This document shows positions 26,425 to 35,605 of a stretch of 60,280 bases of DNA, piece after piece. The translations under genes were made by a program, and so were the position numbers. This stretch comes from Desulfovibrio inopinatus DSM 10711 (GTDB taxonomy: Bacteria; Desulfobacterota; Desulfovibrionia; Desulfovibrionales; Desulfovibrionaceae), in NCBI RefSeq assembly GCF_000429305.1, contig NZ_KE386883.1, positions 3,890 to 64,169 of the forward strand. Reading direction: 5' to 3'. Position 1 is the stretch's first letter. Each line of letters begins with the position of its first letter. Below the pieces are notes generated by a model. That model had not been told where the DNA came from. It saw nothing but the letters and a program-made list of their open reading frames with translations, and did no database searches.

Positions 26425-27531
26425 ATGAAAAAAGCCATAGTTATCGGCGGCGGGTTTTGCGGCTGCGTTGTCACGGAAATGTTGAGCAAGAAAGGATTCG
26501 AGGTCACTGTCGTCGAAGCCGGCGATTGTATCGGCGGCGGGTGCAGGACCTTCTTCTATCATGGCCATCCCTACACCATCGGCCCCAGACATATTCTGGT
26601 CGATGTCGACGAAATGTACACGTGGGAATACATGGAACGTTTTGTCGAAATGCGGGAACTGCAACACCACAGCCTCACCTACGTTAGCCAAGACGATCGG
26701 TTCTACACCTACCCCATCCACATGGATGACATCCAGTCTATGCCCGATAAAGATACCATCGAGGCTGAACTGGATAACCGCGGCGACGTCTCGCAATCCA
26801 AAGACTTCGAGGAATATTGGGTTAACTCCGTTGGTCAGACGCTCTACAACAAGTTCGTCAACACCTACTCAAAAAAGATGTGGGGAGTGAAGAACAACAA
26901 GGAAATCGACGATTTCGGCTTTTCTCCCAAAGGCGTGGCGCTGAAATCGGGTGATAAAGTAAGTTTTGAGGGGAGCAAGGTCATAGGATACCCGACCAAC
27001 ATCGAAGCGTTCAACCCCTTCTTCGATGCTTGTGTCCAAAACGCCACCGTCATCTACAACACCCCGGTGCAAAAGATCGACGTGGATAAAAAACGTGTGC
27101 TTGCCGGCGACCAATGGCTTGATGCCGATCTCATCGTCAGCACCATTTCGCCCGATATCGTTTTCGACTATTGCCACGGCGAACTGCGTTACATAGGCAG
27201 ACACTTCATGAAGTTGATTCTGCCCTGCGAGCGCGTCACGCCGGAGCCATACTACTTTCTTTATTATGCGGGAGACGAGCCTTACACCCGCGTGGTGGAA
27301 TACAAGTTGCTAACAGGATATGAATCGCCCAATACGCTGTTGGGCATCGAGATTCCTACGTTCGACAACAAAATGTATCCCTATCCAGTCAAAGCCGATA
27401 TTGCCAAGGCCAAAAAATATCTCGAAATGTTTCCCGATGGCGTCCATTCCCTCGGTCGTATGGGAAAATATAACTACGATAATATGCATGTGGTCATTCG
27501 GGATTGCTTCAAGCTGATGGAGAACATCTAA
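26425..27531 (+). CDS. glf: UDP-galactopyranose mutase
   Basis: A 368-residue flavoenzyme that converts UDP-galactopyranose to UDP-galactofuranose. FAD binding: IVIGGGFCGCVV (about 5-16) and VVEAGDCIGGGC. The family signature near the end, GRMGKYNYDNMHVVI, contains the conserved Arg/Tyr/Asn pattern that binds the substrate diphosphate and flavin. KMWGVKNNKEID matches the central W-G region. Length is usual. It implies a furanose residue in the glycan, though related mutases act on other UDP-sugars. It lies between two DUF268 paralogues. Confidence 0.9.
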   Translation: MKKAIVIGGGFCGCVVTEMLSKKGFEVTVVEAGDCIGGGCRTFFYHGHPYTIGPRHILVDVDEMYTWEYMERFVEMRELQHHSLTYVSQDDRFYTYPIHMDDIQSMPDKDTIEAELDNRGDVSQSKDFEEYWVNSVGQTLYNKFVNTYSKKMWGVKNNKEIDDFGFSPKGVALKSGDKVSFEGSKVIGYPTNIEAFNPFFDACVQNATVIYNTPVQKIDVDKKRVLAGDQWLDADLIVSTISPDIVFDYCHGELRYIGRHFMKLILPCERVTPEPYYFLYYAGDEPYTRVVEYKLLTGYESPNTLLGIEIPTFDNKMYPYPVKADIAKAKKYLEMFPDGVHSLGRMGKYNYDNMHVVIRDCFKLMENI

Positions 27532-27540
27532 GTTGGTTGT

Positions 27541-28734
27541 ATGAAAAGCACCATCGCCATACTTGAGCTTGCCTCACCACAGGATCTTGATCCGAACGCC
27601 CGCATCGTTTTGTATGGTGCGGGCGACTATGGAATACATTACCTCGAACAACTCCGTCAGGAACGAAGCGACGTGGACGTCGTGTGTTTCCTTGACAGTT
27701 TTTGCGAACCGGGAGGCGTGTGCGAGGGGGTGCCCATCGTCAATATTGCCGACTTCGACTTTACTGAACAGCACGTGGATGTGGTTATCACGGCTGCTGG
27801 CGTCGCTCCCATCTCTCACGCATTGCAGGAACGAGGTCTTCAGCGCTGTTATACGCCTGTCGTTACCATGTATGGTGCACAATGGTTTCAGCACCGTGAT
27901 ATATTTGAAGCGCCGCTTGACTACGCCGCCCAAATGCAGGGCTATCGTTTTTGGGAAAACATTTATCGCTGGCGCTATCGTGCCTTGCTGCGAGAGCATT
28001 TTGGCTCCCCGGAACCGCTGTCGCCATTATCCGACACCATTCCTCAAGAACTGCTTGCAGCGTTTACCATGAACGGCGCATCGGAACTGATTCTTGACGT
28101 CCAAGATCAAAGGCATCCATCGAACTATTTGCTCGTCTACACGGATGATGAAATCGACGACTGCATTTCCAGGATCAAGCAAGGGGACTCCACCGTCTAT
28201 GCCAAATTGGATGAATATGTACGCCAATCCCTGCAAGACCATCCCGTAGAGGGAAAAAGCATGGCTGTCTTCGGGTCCACGAGTCCATGGTATGAATCCA
28301 TGTGCCTTGCGTATGGAGCACATCCGACCACGGTAGAATACTACCGGATCATCTCTCGAACTAACCGCTTGCGTACATTGACCGTGGATGAGCTCAAGGC
28401 AAGTAATGAGACATTCGATCACGCCATGTCCATCTCGTCTTTCGAGCACGACGGACTTGGAGCATACGGAGACCCCCTGAATCCCAACGCCGATCTTGAA
28501 GCTATGCAACGTGTGCGCGAGCTGCTCAACGACGGAGGACTGCTTTTCCTGAATGTTCCGGTTGCTAAGCAGGATATGCTGATTTTCAACGGGTGCAGAG
28601 TATACGGTGAACACCGTCTTCCCATGCTTTTTGAAGGATATACGCTCATTGATTCCTATGGTTACGATACCAAAAGAATGGATGCCGCACCCCGCGCCAG
28701 ATTCGAACCCTTATTTGTTTTACAAAAAAGTTGA
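27541..28734 (+). CDS. Rossmann module fused to DUF268 putative methyltransferase (copy 2)
   Basis: A 397-residue paralogue of the product at 25223. The module occupies about 20-115 (RIVLYGAGDYGIHYL at 21-35; VVCFLDSF). The DUF268 part has AMSISSFEHDGLGAYGDPL and LLNDGGLLFLNVPV. The mutual similarity extends through both domains, so the whole fusion was duplicated. It precedes a methyltransferase fusion gene by four bases. Confidence 0.75.
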   Translation: MKSTIAILELASPQDLDPNARIVLYGAGDYGIHYLEQLRQERSDVDVVCFLDSFCEPGGVCEGVPIVNIADFDFTEQHVDVVITAAGVAPISHALQERGLQRCYTPVVTMYGAQWFQHRDIFEAPLDYAAQMQGYRFWENIYRWRYRALLREHFGSPEPLSPLSDTIPQELLAAFTMNGASELILDVQDQRHPSNYLLVYTDDEIDDCISRIKQGDSTVYAKLDEYVRQSLQDHPVEGKSMAVFGSTSPWYESMCLAYGAHPTTVEYYRIISRTNRLRTLTVDELKASNETFDHAMSISSFEHDGLGAYGDPLNPNADLEAMQRVRELLNDGGLLFLNVPVAKQDMLIFNGCRVYGEHRLPMLFEGYTLIDSYGYDTKRMDAAPRARFEPLFVLQKS

Positions 28735-28738
28735 GTCT

Positions 28739-30172
28739 ATGCACGCCAAGCCTTGCGCCATACTTGCACGTCCTTTAAGCAACAACGACCCTCTTTTCGC
28801 AGCACACGAGGGACGCTTGCTTTTTAGAGAAGCACTGCAAGAAATGCTCGCCCAACGTCTCTTTACGCAGGCTGTTGTCGCCGTTCCTGAAACGCTTTCT
28901 CCCGCCATGCGCGAAAAAGTAGAAGCGCTGGGCTTCCCGGTCTATTACGGGCATGAATCTCCACATATACGACTGGCCGAATTGTGCCGGCAGGCTTTTT
29001 TCGATTCCATTGGCGTCATCACGCCTTACGCCTGTCTTGTGAACAAAGACGCTCTCGATGAAGCGTGGGCAAAAGTCGATCACGGCGCAGATGGAGCATA
29101 CGCTTCAGGCACCATTCCGGCGAAAGAGTTCACGGTTCTCGGTCGCAACGCGATTGCGGCCCTTTCTTCTCTGGACTCGTCCCCCTTTCCACCTGCTCTG
29201 CTTCCCAAGCGACTGCGTGAAACAGGTCTTGCGACATGCGTTCCTCTTGAGGGCATCGAAAGCCCGGCTGAACGTTTTGCCTGGGGAACATACTTTGCCG
29301 GGCATAATGCCGTGTTTCCTCCTGCTGTTTTGGACCTTTTTTTCCAGAAAACGGATCGTTCCGAGTGGTTCACGCGCTCTGCACATACACGGCTCCTTTA
29401 CCAAGCAGCCCACATCAACAACTTGGCTCCTCTGGATGAAGCGCTGTTGCGCTGCGGCGATGATGGCGGAACCACTCTCGCCTCGCACGTTCATTTTCTC
29501 AGAACACTGTTGCCTCACCTGCCTACCCAAGGCGGAACGTTTCTTGAGGTGGGATGTAGTCGTATCCCGCTTGTGTCGAATCTGCTGATGAATCACTTCG
29601 AGAGAGGGGTTGCCATGGACCCCTTTACGTATTCTGAAGAAGGGCGCGATGCCGCTTTTGCCCTCTGCGATACACTTGAACAGCACGCTTCCGGACTTCT
29701 CCCCATTCCCGTGAAGTCAGGACATGGTCGTCCGGAAACGTTCAGTTCAACGTTGGAAGAACTGCACCTCGAAGAGTCCTCTGTTGATTTCTGCTTTTCT
29801 AAAGTCGTCCTTGAACATGTCAAAGATATTCCTTCGTTGTCTCGGGAATTGTTTCGGGTTCTGAAACCTGGAGCCTCCATGCTTCATCGCATCGACTTTC
29901 GCGACCATGGCGCCGAGGACGAGCCTGTCTATGTCAATTTTGACTTTCTTGCCTATTCCAAAGAGCAATGGCTGGCGAAAAACGAAGAAACCAACCTTTG
30001 GCGCATCAGCGATTTTGTCGAGTTGTGGCATGAAATCGGCTTTACGGTCGAGACTCTGGAACGTCAGCACCGCAAAGTAGCCCCGTCCCGTTTGCATCCG
30101 TCATGGGCTGAATATGATGATGAAGACCTTTACTGTTACGATGCAACCCTAAAAGCGACAAAACCGCACTAA
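28739..30172 (+). CDS. Nucleotidyltransferase-like domain fused to SAM methyltransferase
   Basis: A 477-residue fusion. The first 200 residues resemble the GT-A fold of CMP-KDO-synthetase/SpsF-type cytidylyltransferases: AILARPLSNNDPLF near the start, FTQAVVAVPETL, then FPVYYGHES. The usual Arg/Lys-rich P-loop is degenerate, so catalysis is uncertain. Residues about 260-450 are a class I methyltransferase (FLEVGCSRIPLVS, FCFSKVVLEHVKD, VLKPGASMLHRID). ATG 28739 is chosen because earlier in-frame starts lie inside the upstream gene. The nucleotidyltransferase part could recognise an activated sugar. Confidence 0.6.
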   Translation: MHAKPCAILARPLSNNDPLFAAHEGRLLFREALQEMLAQRLFTQAVVAVPETLSPAMREKVEALGFPVYYGHESPHIRLAELCRQAFFDSIGVITPYACLVNKDALDEAWAKVDHGADGAYASGTIPAKEFTVLGRNAIAALSSLDSSPFPPALLPKRLRETGLATCVPLEGIESPAERFAWGTYFAGHNAVFPPAVLDLFFQKTDRSEWFTRSAHTRLLYQAAHINNLAPLDEALLRCGDDGGTTLASHVHFLRTLLPHLPTQGGTFLEVGCSRIPLVSNLLMNHFERGVAMDPFTYSEEGRDAAFALCDTLEQHASGLLPIPVKSGHGRPETFSSTLEELHLEESSVDFCFSKVVLEHVKDIPSLSRELFRVLKPGASMLHRIDFRDHGAEDEPVYVNFDFLAYSKEQWLAKNEETNLWRISDFVELWHEIGFTVETLERQHRKVAPSRLHPSWAEYDDEDLYCYDATLKATKPH

Positions 30173-30187
30173 AAAGGGAAGGATAAC

Positions 30188-30856
30188 ATGCCTCAGAGAG
30201 ACTTCGTATCCAAATTACATAAGAAAACCACTCGTAATTACCTGGAACGGGTATGCGAACATGATAAGATCGAGTGTGGCACCATCGCCAAACAATACGG
30301 CAAGGACTATTGGGATGGTGACCGACGATACGGTTATGGCGGTTACCGCTATGATGGTCGATGGGAAGTTGTTGCTCAAGACATGATTGACCACTATGGC
30401 CTCAAGCCCGGCATGTCGATTCTTGATATCGGGTGCGGCAAAGCGCATCTGCTCTATGAATTCAAAAAGCTCATTCCCGACTTGAATGTTTGCGGAGTAG
30501 ACATTTCAGAATGGGGTCTGCAAGATGCAAAAGAGGAAGTCCGTGAATTCCTTACACTTGCTCCAGCCCAAGACCTTCCTTTTGACGATAACCAGTTCGA
30601 TCTTGTCTATTCGTTGGCCACGTTTCACAATTTCAAGATCATGGATTTGCAAAAAGCCATCCAGGAACTGAACCGTGTGGCCAAGAACCCTGCTCAATCC
30701 TACATCATGCTGGAATCATACCGCAACGAGGCAGAGCGTGTGAACATGATGTACTGGCAATTGACGTGCGAAAGTTTCTATTCCGTCGACGAATGGGAGT
30801 GGGTGTATAAGCACTTCGGATATGTCGGCGATTATTCCTTCATTTTTTTCGAGTAG
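30188..30856 (+). CDS. Class I SAM-dependent methyltransferase
   Basis: A 222-residue single-domain enzyme. Motif I ILDIGCGKAHLL (about 78-89), motif II CGVDISEWG, and LVYSLATFHNFK as the acidic/active-site strand. It is a Methyltransf_11-type enzyme without the Rossmann module. GGGAAGGATAAC gives a good ribosome-binding site. It precedes two radical SAM genes. Substrate unknown; a glycan precursor is the natural guess. Confidence 0.8.
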   Translation: MPQRDFVSKLHKKTTRNYLERVCEHDKIECGTIAKQYGKDYWDGDRRYGYGGYRYDGRWEVVAQDMIDHYGLKPGMSILDIGCGKAHLLYEFKKLIPDLNVCGVDISEWGLQDAKEEVREFLTLAPAQDLPFDDNQFDLVYSLATFHNFKIMDLQKAIQELNRVAKNPAQSYIMLESYRNEAERVNMMYWQLTCESFYSVDEWEWVYKHFGYVGDYSFIFFE

Positions 30857-30863
30857 CAAAGCC

Positions 30864-31937
30864 ATGGAAAATATATACAGCCAAGCAAAGATATTCCATT
30901 TCAAGGACCGGCTCGATGCGTTGTCCCAAAAGAAAGCCGTAGCCCCGATACATATTCGCCTCAAGCCTATAAACGCTTGTAATCATCGTTGTTTTTATTG
31001 CTGCTATCGCAATGAAGACCTTTTCCTGAGCGAACTGATGAAGGAAAAGGATATGATTCCTGAGCAAAAAATGGCCGAGATAGCCCAGGACATGATCGAT
31101 TGTGGCGTTAAGGCCGTGACCTTCACCGGTGGGGGGGAACCGCTCATATACCCTCATTTCGTCCAAACAGCCCGTACATTACTCAACGGTGGCGTCAAAG
31201 TGGCCACGTTGACGAACGGCTCAGCCCTCTGCGGGAGCGTCGCCCAGGTTCTGGCTGAAGGGGCAAGTTGGGTTCGCGTCTCCATGGATTCCACCGACGG
31301 CGAATCCATTCAGCAATCCAGAGGGACGGGACCGGAAGAATTTGACCGGATCATTGCCAATATCGAGGCTTTCTCTCAAAAGAAACACCGTGACTGCGAG
31401 CTTGGGGTGAACTTTATCGTCACCAAACTCAATGCGCATAAAGTCTATGATTTCATCAAGCTCTTGCGCGAGGTGGGGGCGGACCATGTGAAGGTTTCGG
31501 AATGCGTGGTCGGCACCGATGACAAGCAAAACAACGCGTATCACAAGGAACACTTCGCAAAAACGTTGGCCGAAGTGAAGCGCGCCCAAAGCGAGTTGTC
31601 ACAAGACGGCTTCCGCGTAATCAATAAATTTCATGAGCTGGAGATTGAATATCAAAAGCCTTATGGCTGGTGCCCGTTCATTTGCGGTTTTCTCAACGTC
31701 ATCGCCGCCGATCTGCGCGTCTACACCTGCCAAGACAAAGCGTATTCCACCGAAGGCATCCTCGGATCGCTCAAAGACCAAAGTTTAAAGGAATTCTGGC
31801 ATTCCGATGCGTTTCAAAAGGCGGCGCTCGGTATTTCACCTTTACGGGATTGCCATCACCACTGCGTGCAGCATGGTAAGAATATGGCACTGATCGATTA
31901 TTTGAGCACGGATACCCGCCACCTGGAATTCGTATAA
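30864..31937 (+). CDS. Radical SAM enzyme (SPASM-like C-terminus)
   Basis: A 357-residue protein. ACNHRCFYCCYRN gives the cluster cysteines at 39, 43 and 46. FTGGGEPLIYP is the glycine-rich SAM-binding segment. The C-terminal part has further cysteines (GWCPFICGF, YTCQDKAY, then CHHHC), suggesting auxiliary iron-sulfur sites. ATG 30864 is chosen because earlier in-frame starts lie inside the upstream gene. Such enzymes can epimerise, dehydrogenate or couple substrates. The next gene is a second radical SAM enzyme. Confidence 0.8.
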   Translation: MENIYSQAKIFHFKDRLDALSQKKAVAPIHIRLKPINACNHRCFYCCYRNEDLFLSELMKEKDMIPEQKMAEIAQDMIDCGVKAVTFTGGGEPLIYPHFVQTARTLLNGGVKVATLTNGSALCGSVAQVLAEGASWVRVSMDSTDGESIQQSRGTGPEEFDRIIANIEAFSQKKHRDCELGVNFIVTKLNAHKVYDFIKLLREVGADHVKVSECVVGTDDKQNNAYHKEHFAKTLAEVKRAQSELSQDGFRVINKFHELEIEYQKPYGWCPFICGFLNVIAADLRVYTCQDKAYSTEGILGSLKDQSLKEFWHSDAFQKAALGISPLRDCHHHCVQHGKNMALIDYLSTDTRHLEFV

Positions 31938-31948
31938 AAGGAGCCCAC

Positions 31949-33169
31949 GTGTTACGCGAAGAGAACGAACAAACACCAGAACGCAAGGCCGCTTTTGATC
32001 AAGCAATGGCCGAGGCTCGTTATTACGTTGAAAATCCGGATGCACTCCGCAAGGAAGTGGATACGTGGGAGAAAGAACGGGACCAAACACACTTGTATGC
32101 CCCGCATCCCGATCAATATGCCTATCGTATGATGAACTACAGGGGGTTCGTCCGTTTTCCCGAACGCCTCTGGAACTTCCTTATCGTCAAAGAAAACCTT
32201 CGCGACGAACACTGCATTTCCCTCCCGGTCATGATGGACATTGAACCGGACAGTCGATGCAATTTTCGCTGTATCATGTGCGCACGAGCCAAAGAAGGCG
32301 TTAAGGCAAAAGGCAGTCCTCGCCTGAAGCTCGAAGATTTCAAAAAATTCATGGATGCAAACCCGCAGTTTGTGGAAGTCAAGGTTCAGGGTGTTGGCGA
32401 GCCGCTGTTAAATCCCGACATCTTCGACATGATCAGCTACGCCATTTCCCGTGATACCTGGGTACGGACCACGGTGAATGGTTCGTTGCTGCACAAAAAC
32501 GAAAATTACAAGAGGCTCATCGATTCCGGCATCGGAGAAGTCCAAACCTCATTCGATGGGACGACCAAGGAAACGTTCGAGCGCATCCGTGTCGGCTCCG
32601 ACTTCGATCGTATTGTAGCCAATCTGAAGCTCATGAACGACTATGCCGCAAAGATGGACCGCGATTACACCCGTATGTGGGTTTTGCTGCAAAACAACAA
32701 TCGGAGCGAACTTCTCGACTTTATCACGCTTGCGGCGAAAATGGGCTTTCGCAGGTTGACCTACTCCGTCGTACTTACCGGATGGGGCGAGGAGGATTGC
32801 TTCGACAACTTGAAGACAAAAGCCTTTTCCGACGAAGAAGAAGGCAAAATCCTTGAAAAGGCTCGAAAAGAAGGAATTGACGTCTCCGTATGGAACTGCA
32901 CGGATCGATTCCGCGTCGATTCTCCGGAAACCGTGTGCCCTGTTCCCTTTACCAGAGCCTTTATCGCCTCAGATTTGCGCATCATTCCTTGCGGAACCAT
33001 CGGGTATTCCCAAGACGTCAATTACGGCCAAGCCCTCGACTTCAAAAAGCACTGGAATTCTAAAATATACCGGGCGTTTCGGCGGGCTCATCTGACAGGA
33101 AACATTCCAGCTTTTTGCAGAGAATGTTACGATTTGGACAACGTACCGACCAAGGATTCTGAAGGATGA
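31949..33169 (+). CDS. Radical SAM enzyme with SPASM-type tail
   Basis: A 406-residue protein starting at GTG 31949 behind AAAAGGAGCC. A 95-residue charged N-terminal extension precedes RCNFRCIMCA (Cys 104, 108, 111). VQGVGEPLLNP is the SAM-binding segment. Near the C-terminus a Cys in CPVPFTRAF, then IPCGT and FCRECYD suggest an auxiliary cluster. It differs from the previous radical SAM enzyme in its N-terminal extension, so the two are probably not recent duplicates. Function unknown. Confidence 0.8.
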   Translation: MLREENEQTPERKAAFDQAMAEARYYVENPDALRKEVDTWEKERDQTHLYAPHPDQYAYRMMNYRGFVRFPERLWNFLIVKENLRDEHCISLPVMMDIEPDSRCNFRCIMCARAKEGVKAKGSPRLKLEDFKKFMDANPQFVEVKVQGVGEPLLNPDIFDMISYAISRDTWVRTTVNGSLLHKNENYKRLIDSGIGEVQTSFDGTTKETFERIRVGSDFDRIVANLKLMNDYAAKMDRDYTRMWVLLQNNNRSELLDFITLAAKMGFRRLTYSVVLTGWGEEDCFDNLKTKAFSDEEEGKILEKARKEGIDVSVWNCTDRFRVDSPETVCPVPFTRAFIASDLRIIPCGTIGYSQDVNYGQALDFKKHWNSKIYRAFRRAHLTGNIPAFCRECYDLDNVPTKDSEG

Positions 33170-34353
33170 ACGTCTTATTGTTGACCGGCGCTCCCCGGTC
33201 CAGCCGCATTCACGATTTTTTGTCCAGCCAGTGTGATTCGTTGGACGTGTCCTCCGATGTGCTTGTGCTTGATGATCTGATAAAGAAGAACATCGATTAT
33301 ATGGTTTGCCATGGGTACCCGCACATTCTTCGCCCGGAAGTGACCCAGGCATTCCATCGCCGTATCATCAATTTGCATAACACCTATCTTCCTTGGGGAC
33401 GAGGCATGATGGGGAATGTCTGGAGTTATTTTGAAGATGCACCCAAGGGCGTCTCCTTGCACTTCATCGATGCCGGGGTTGATTCAGGAGAAATCATTCA
33501 TCGCCGTAGCATCCCGCTTGGACTTGATGAGACGTTGCAAAGCTCGTGGAACATTCTCATGGATGCTTTGGAAGAGCTCTTCATTGCCCAATGGCCCACC
33601 ATTGTGTCGGGCCAATTTCTCCCTGTCTCCCAATCCTCTTTGCGGGAACTCGGCTCGTACCATGATCGCTCCATGTCCAAGGCGTTCATGGAGTTGTTGC
33701 CGGAAAAGTGGAAAACTCCCGTCTCCACCGTGGCGGATCTCGGAAGAGCATTTCGCAAAAATCCGAAGGCGTTTGAAGAGAAATATGGTGTGACACTATA
33801 TGCACAGAAGGAAAATGCACCTCTTTCTCCTGCATTTATGCGCTCTGTCGACTTTGACCCCCAAGGAGAAATTACTGTTCGAGAAGCAACCGCGGATGAT
33901 CTGCTGCAAAATTGGCTTTGGGTCAACGACCCTCTCACAAGAAAGATGTTCAAACAAAACGAGTATATAGGATGGTCAGAGCATTGTGATTGGTATGAAA
34001 GAATGCTCAATAACGAAGAAGTCGTCTTGTGTATCGGCATGCTTGGAGAACATCGTATAGGCAATGTGCGCTTCGATAGGCGCATGGATCGCAGCTACGA
34101 AATGAGTATCAACCTCGATCCCAGCTTTCGTTATAAAGGCTTTGGCTCGCAGATGCTTACCAAGGCTATTTCGCTTGTACGGCAAAGCCGTGATGTTGAA
34201 TTGCTTTTCGCCATGGCGAAAAAGGTCAACGTGGCGTCCATCCGTGTTTTCGAGAAAAGCGGTGTCCCGGCTGTGGAACGCCAAGACAAGCATCCCGGCA
34301 TGACTCGTTTCGAGCCGGAAATCGAAGTGTACATGGAAAAGACCTTCTCTTAA
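33166..34353 (+). CDS. Formyltransferase-GNAT acetyltransferase fusion
   Basis: A 395-residue two-domain protein. Residues 1-190 follow the formyltransferase fold: NLHNTYLPWGRG (Asn 69, His 71) and HFIDAGVDSGEII (Asp about 106), the Asn-His-Asp catalytic pattern of enzymes that use 10-formyltetrahydrofolate. Residues about 230-395 are a GNAT N-acetyltransferase (ITVREATADDL at the start; PSFRYKGFGSQML as the acetyl-CoA loop). Sugar N-formyltransferases act on amino-sugars made by DegT aminotransferases, and the next gene is one. One amine could thus be formylated or acetylated, or two amines served. Confidence 0.8.
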   Translation: MNVLLLTGAPRSSRIHDFLSSQCDSLDVSSDVLVLDDLIKKNIDYMVCHGYPHILRPEVTQAFHRRIINLHNTYLPWGRGMMGNVWSYFEDAPKGVSLHFIDAGVDSGEIIHRRSIPLGLDETLQSSWNILMDALEELFIAQWPTIVSGQFLPVSQSSLRELGSYHDRSMSKAFMELLPEKWKTPVSTVADLGRAFRKNPKAFEEKYGVTLYAQKENAPLSPAFMRSVDFDPQGEITVREATADDLLQNWLWVNDPLTRKMFKQNEYIGWSEHCDWYERMLNNEEVVLCIGMLGEHRIGNVRFDRRMDRSYEMSINLDPSFRYKGFGSQMLTKAISLVRQSRDVELLFAMAKKVNVASIRVFEKSGVPAVERQDKHPGMTRFEPEIEVYMEKTFS

Positions 34354-34381
34354 ACAACGTACACGAAGGATAATATCCACA

Positions 34382-35584
34382 ATGAGCAAAGAGAAATTGG
34401 CTATCCATGGTGGTGAAAAAGTACGCAAAACGCCCATGCCGCCGCGCAAGGCATTTGGCCAAGCAGAACGAGCACTCCTCCAGGAAGCGATTGACTATTA
34501 CGTCTCACGCGATGAGGACCCACCATATCAGGGACACTACGAGCAAAAATTCTGCGACGCCTTTTCCCAGTACATGGGCGGTGGGTTTACAGATGCCGTT
34601 GCGAGCGGAACCGCATCTGTTTACATTGCTCTGGCTGCACTGAATCTCCCCAAGGGCAGCGAAGTCATTATTTCGCCTGTGACCGATAGTGGCCCACTCA
34701 ACTGCATCATTATGCAGGGATATATTCCGGTTGTGGCTGACAGTGCTCCCGGCTCCTATAACATGGGAGTTGATCAATTTTTAGATCGGCTTACAAGCAA
34801 GACCTCGGCTATTCTCGCTGTCCACAGTGCAGGCGAACCGCTTGAAATCGATCGATTGGTGAAGGAAGCCCACAAGCATGGCGTGAAAGTCTTGGAAGAT
34901 TGTAGTCAGTGCCCTGGTGGACGCTGGAACGGTCAGCTTGTGGGGACGGTTGGTGACATTGCCGCTTTTTCCACGATGTATCGTAAAACACTGACAGCCG
35001 GAGCCAGTGGTGGGCTCGTCTGGTCGCCTGATCTGGATACATACCGTCTGGCCCTTGGGCATGCGGATAGAGGCAAACCCTCATGGCGTACAGACCTGGA
35101 TCTCCGGAATCCTGGACACGCTCTTTTTCCTGCTCTCAACATGAATACCGATGAGCTTTCATGCGCCATTGGTCTGGCCTCGTTGGCCCGTTTGGATCAA
35201 TGTGTCGCGGACCGCGTTGCATTTGTGAGTCGTTTCATTGAAGCACTTGGCGAATCACGTGTTTGCAGTCCTTACCCTTTCCACGACGGCTTTTCCCCTT
35301 TTTACTACCCCGTCATGGTGGACAGCGAAAAAATCACCTGTACCAAGACGGAATTCGCCCTGGCTGTGCGAGCCGAAGGAATAGGCCTTGGAGAGCATTA
35401 CGGTTGCCTTGTTTCGACATGGGAATTTGCACAGCAGTATCTTTCCGACGATTTCGATACACCCAACGCCCGTCATGTTCGCGACAACTCATTTAATCTC
35501 TACGTCAACGAGCGCTACGGTGAGCAAGAGGTCGAGGATATTATTCAAGCCATACGCAAGGTGGAAGCGTGGTACTGCTGCTAG
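34382..35584 (+). CDS. DegT/DnrJ/EryC1-family aminotransferase
   Basis: A 400-residue PLP-dependent enzyme. VASGTASVYIALAAL near 75 is the phosphate-binding region, LEDCSQCPGG near 175 carries the ring-binding Asp, and FSTMYRKTLTAGASGG near 200 holds the expected Lys. Family members convert keto-sugars to amino-sugars on nucleotide carriers. It lies beside a formyl/acetyl-transferase and an RmlD-like reductase, a coherent amino-sugar block. AHGVKVLED in the larger ILAVHSAGEPLEID region fits the fold. Confidence 0.85.
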   Translation: MSKEKLAIHGGEKVRKTPMPPRKAFGQAERALLQEAIDYYVSRDEDPPYQGHYEQKFCDAFSQYMGGGFTDAVASGTASVYIALAALNLPKGSEVIISPVTDSGPLNCIIMQGYIPVVADSAPGSYNMGVDQFLDRLTSKTSAILAVHSAGEPLEIDRLVKEAHKHGVKVLEDCSQCPGGRWNGQLVGTVGDIAAFSTMYRKTLTAGASGGLVWSPDLDTYRLALGHADRGKPSWRTDLDLRNPGHALFPALNMNTDELSCAIGLASLARLDQCVADRVAFVSRFIEALGESRVCSPYPFHDGFSPFYYPVMVDSEKITCTKTEFALAVRAEGIGLGEHYGCLVSTWEFAQQYLSDDFDTPNARHVRDNSFNLYVNERYGEQEVEDIIQAIRKVEAWYCC

Positions 35585-35605
35585 GATGCAAACGAGGCGG
35601 TCATT

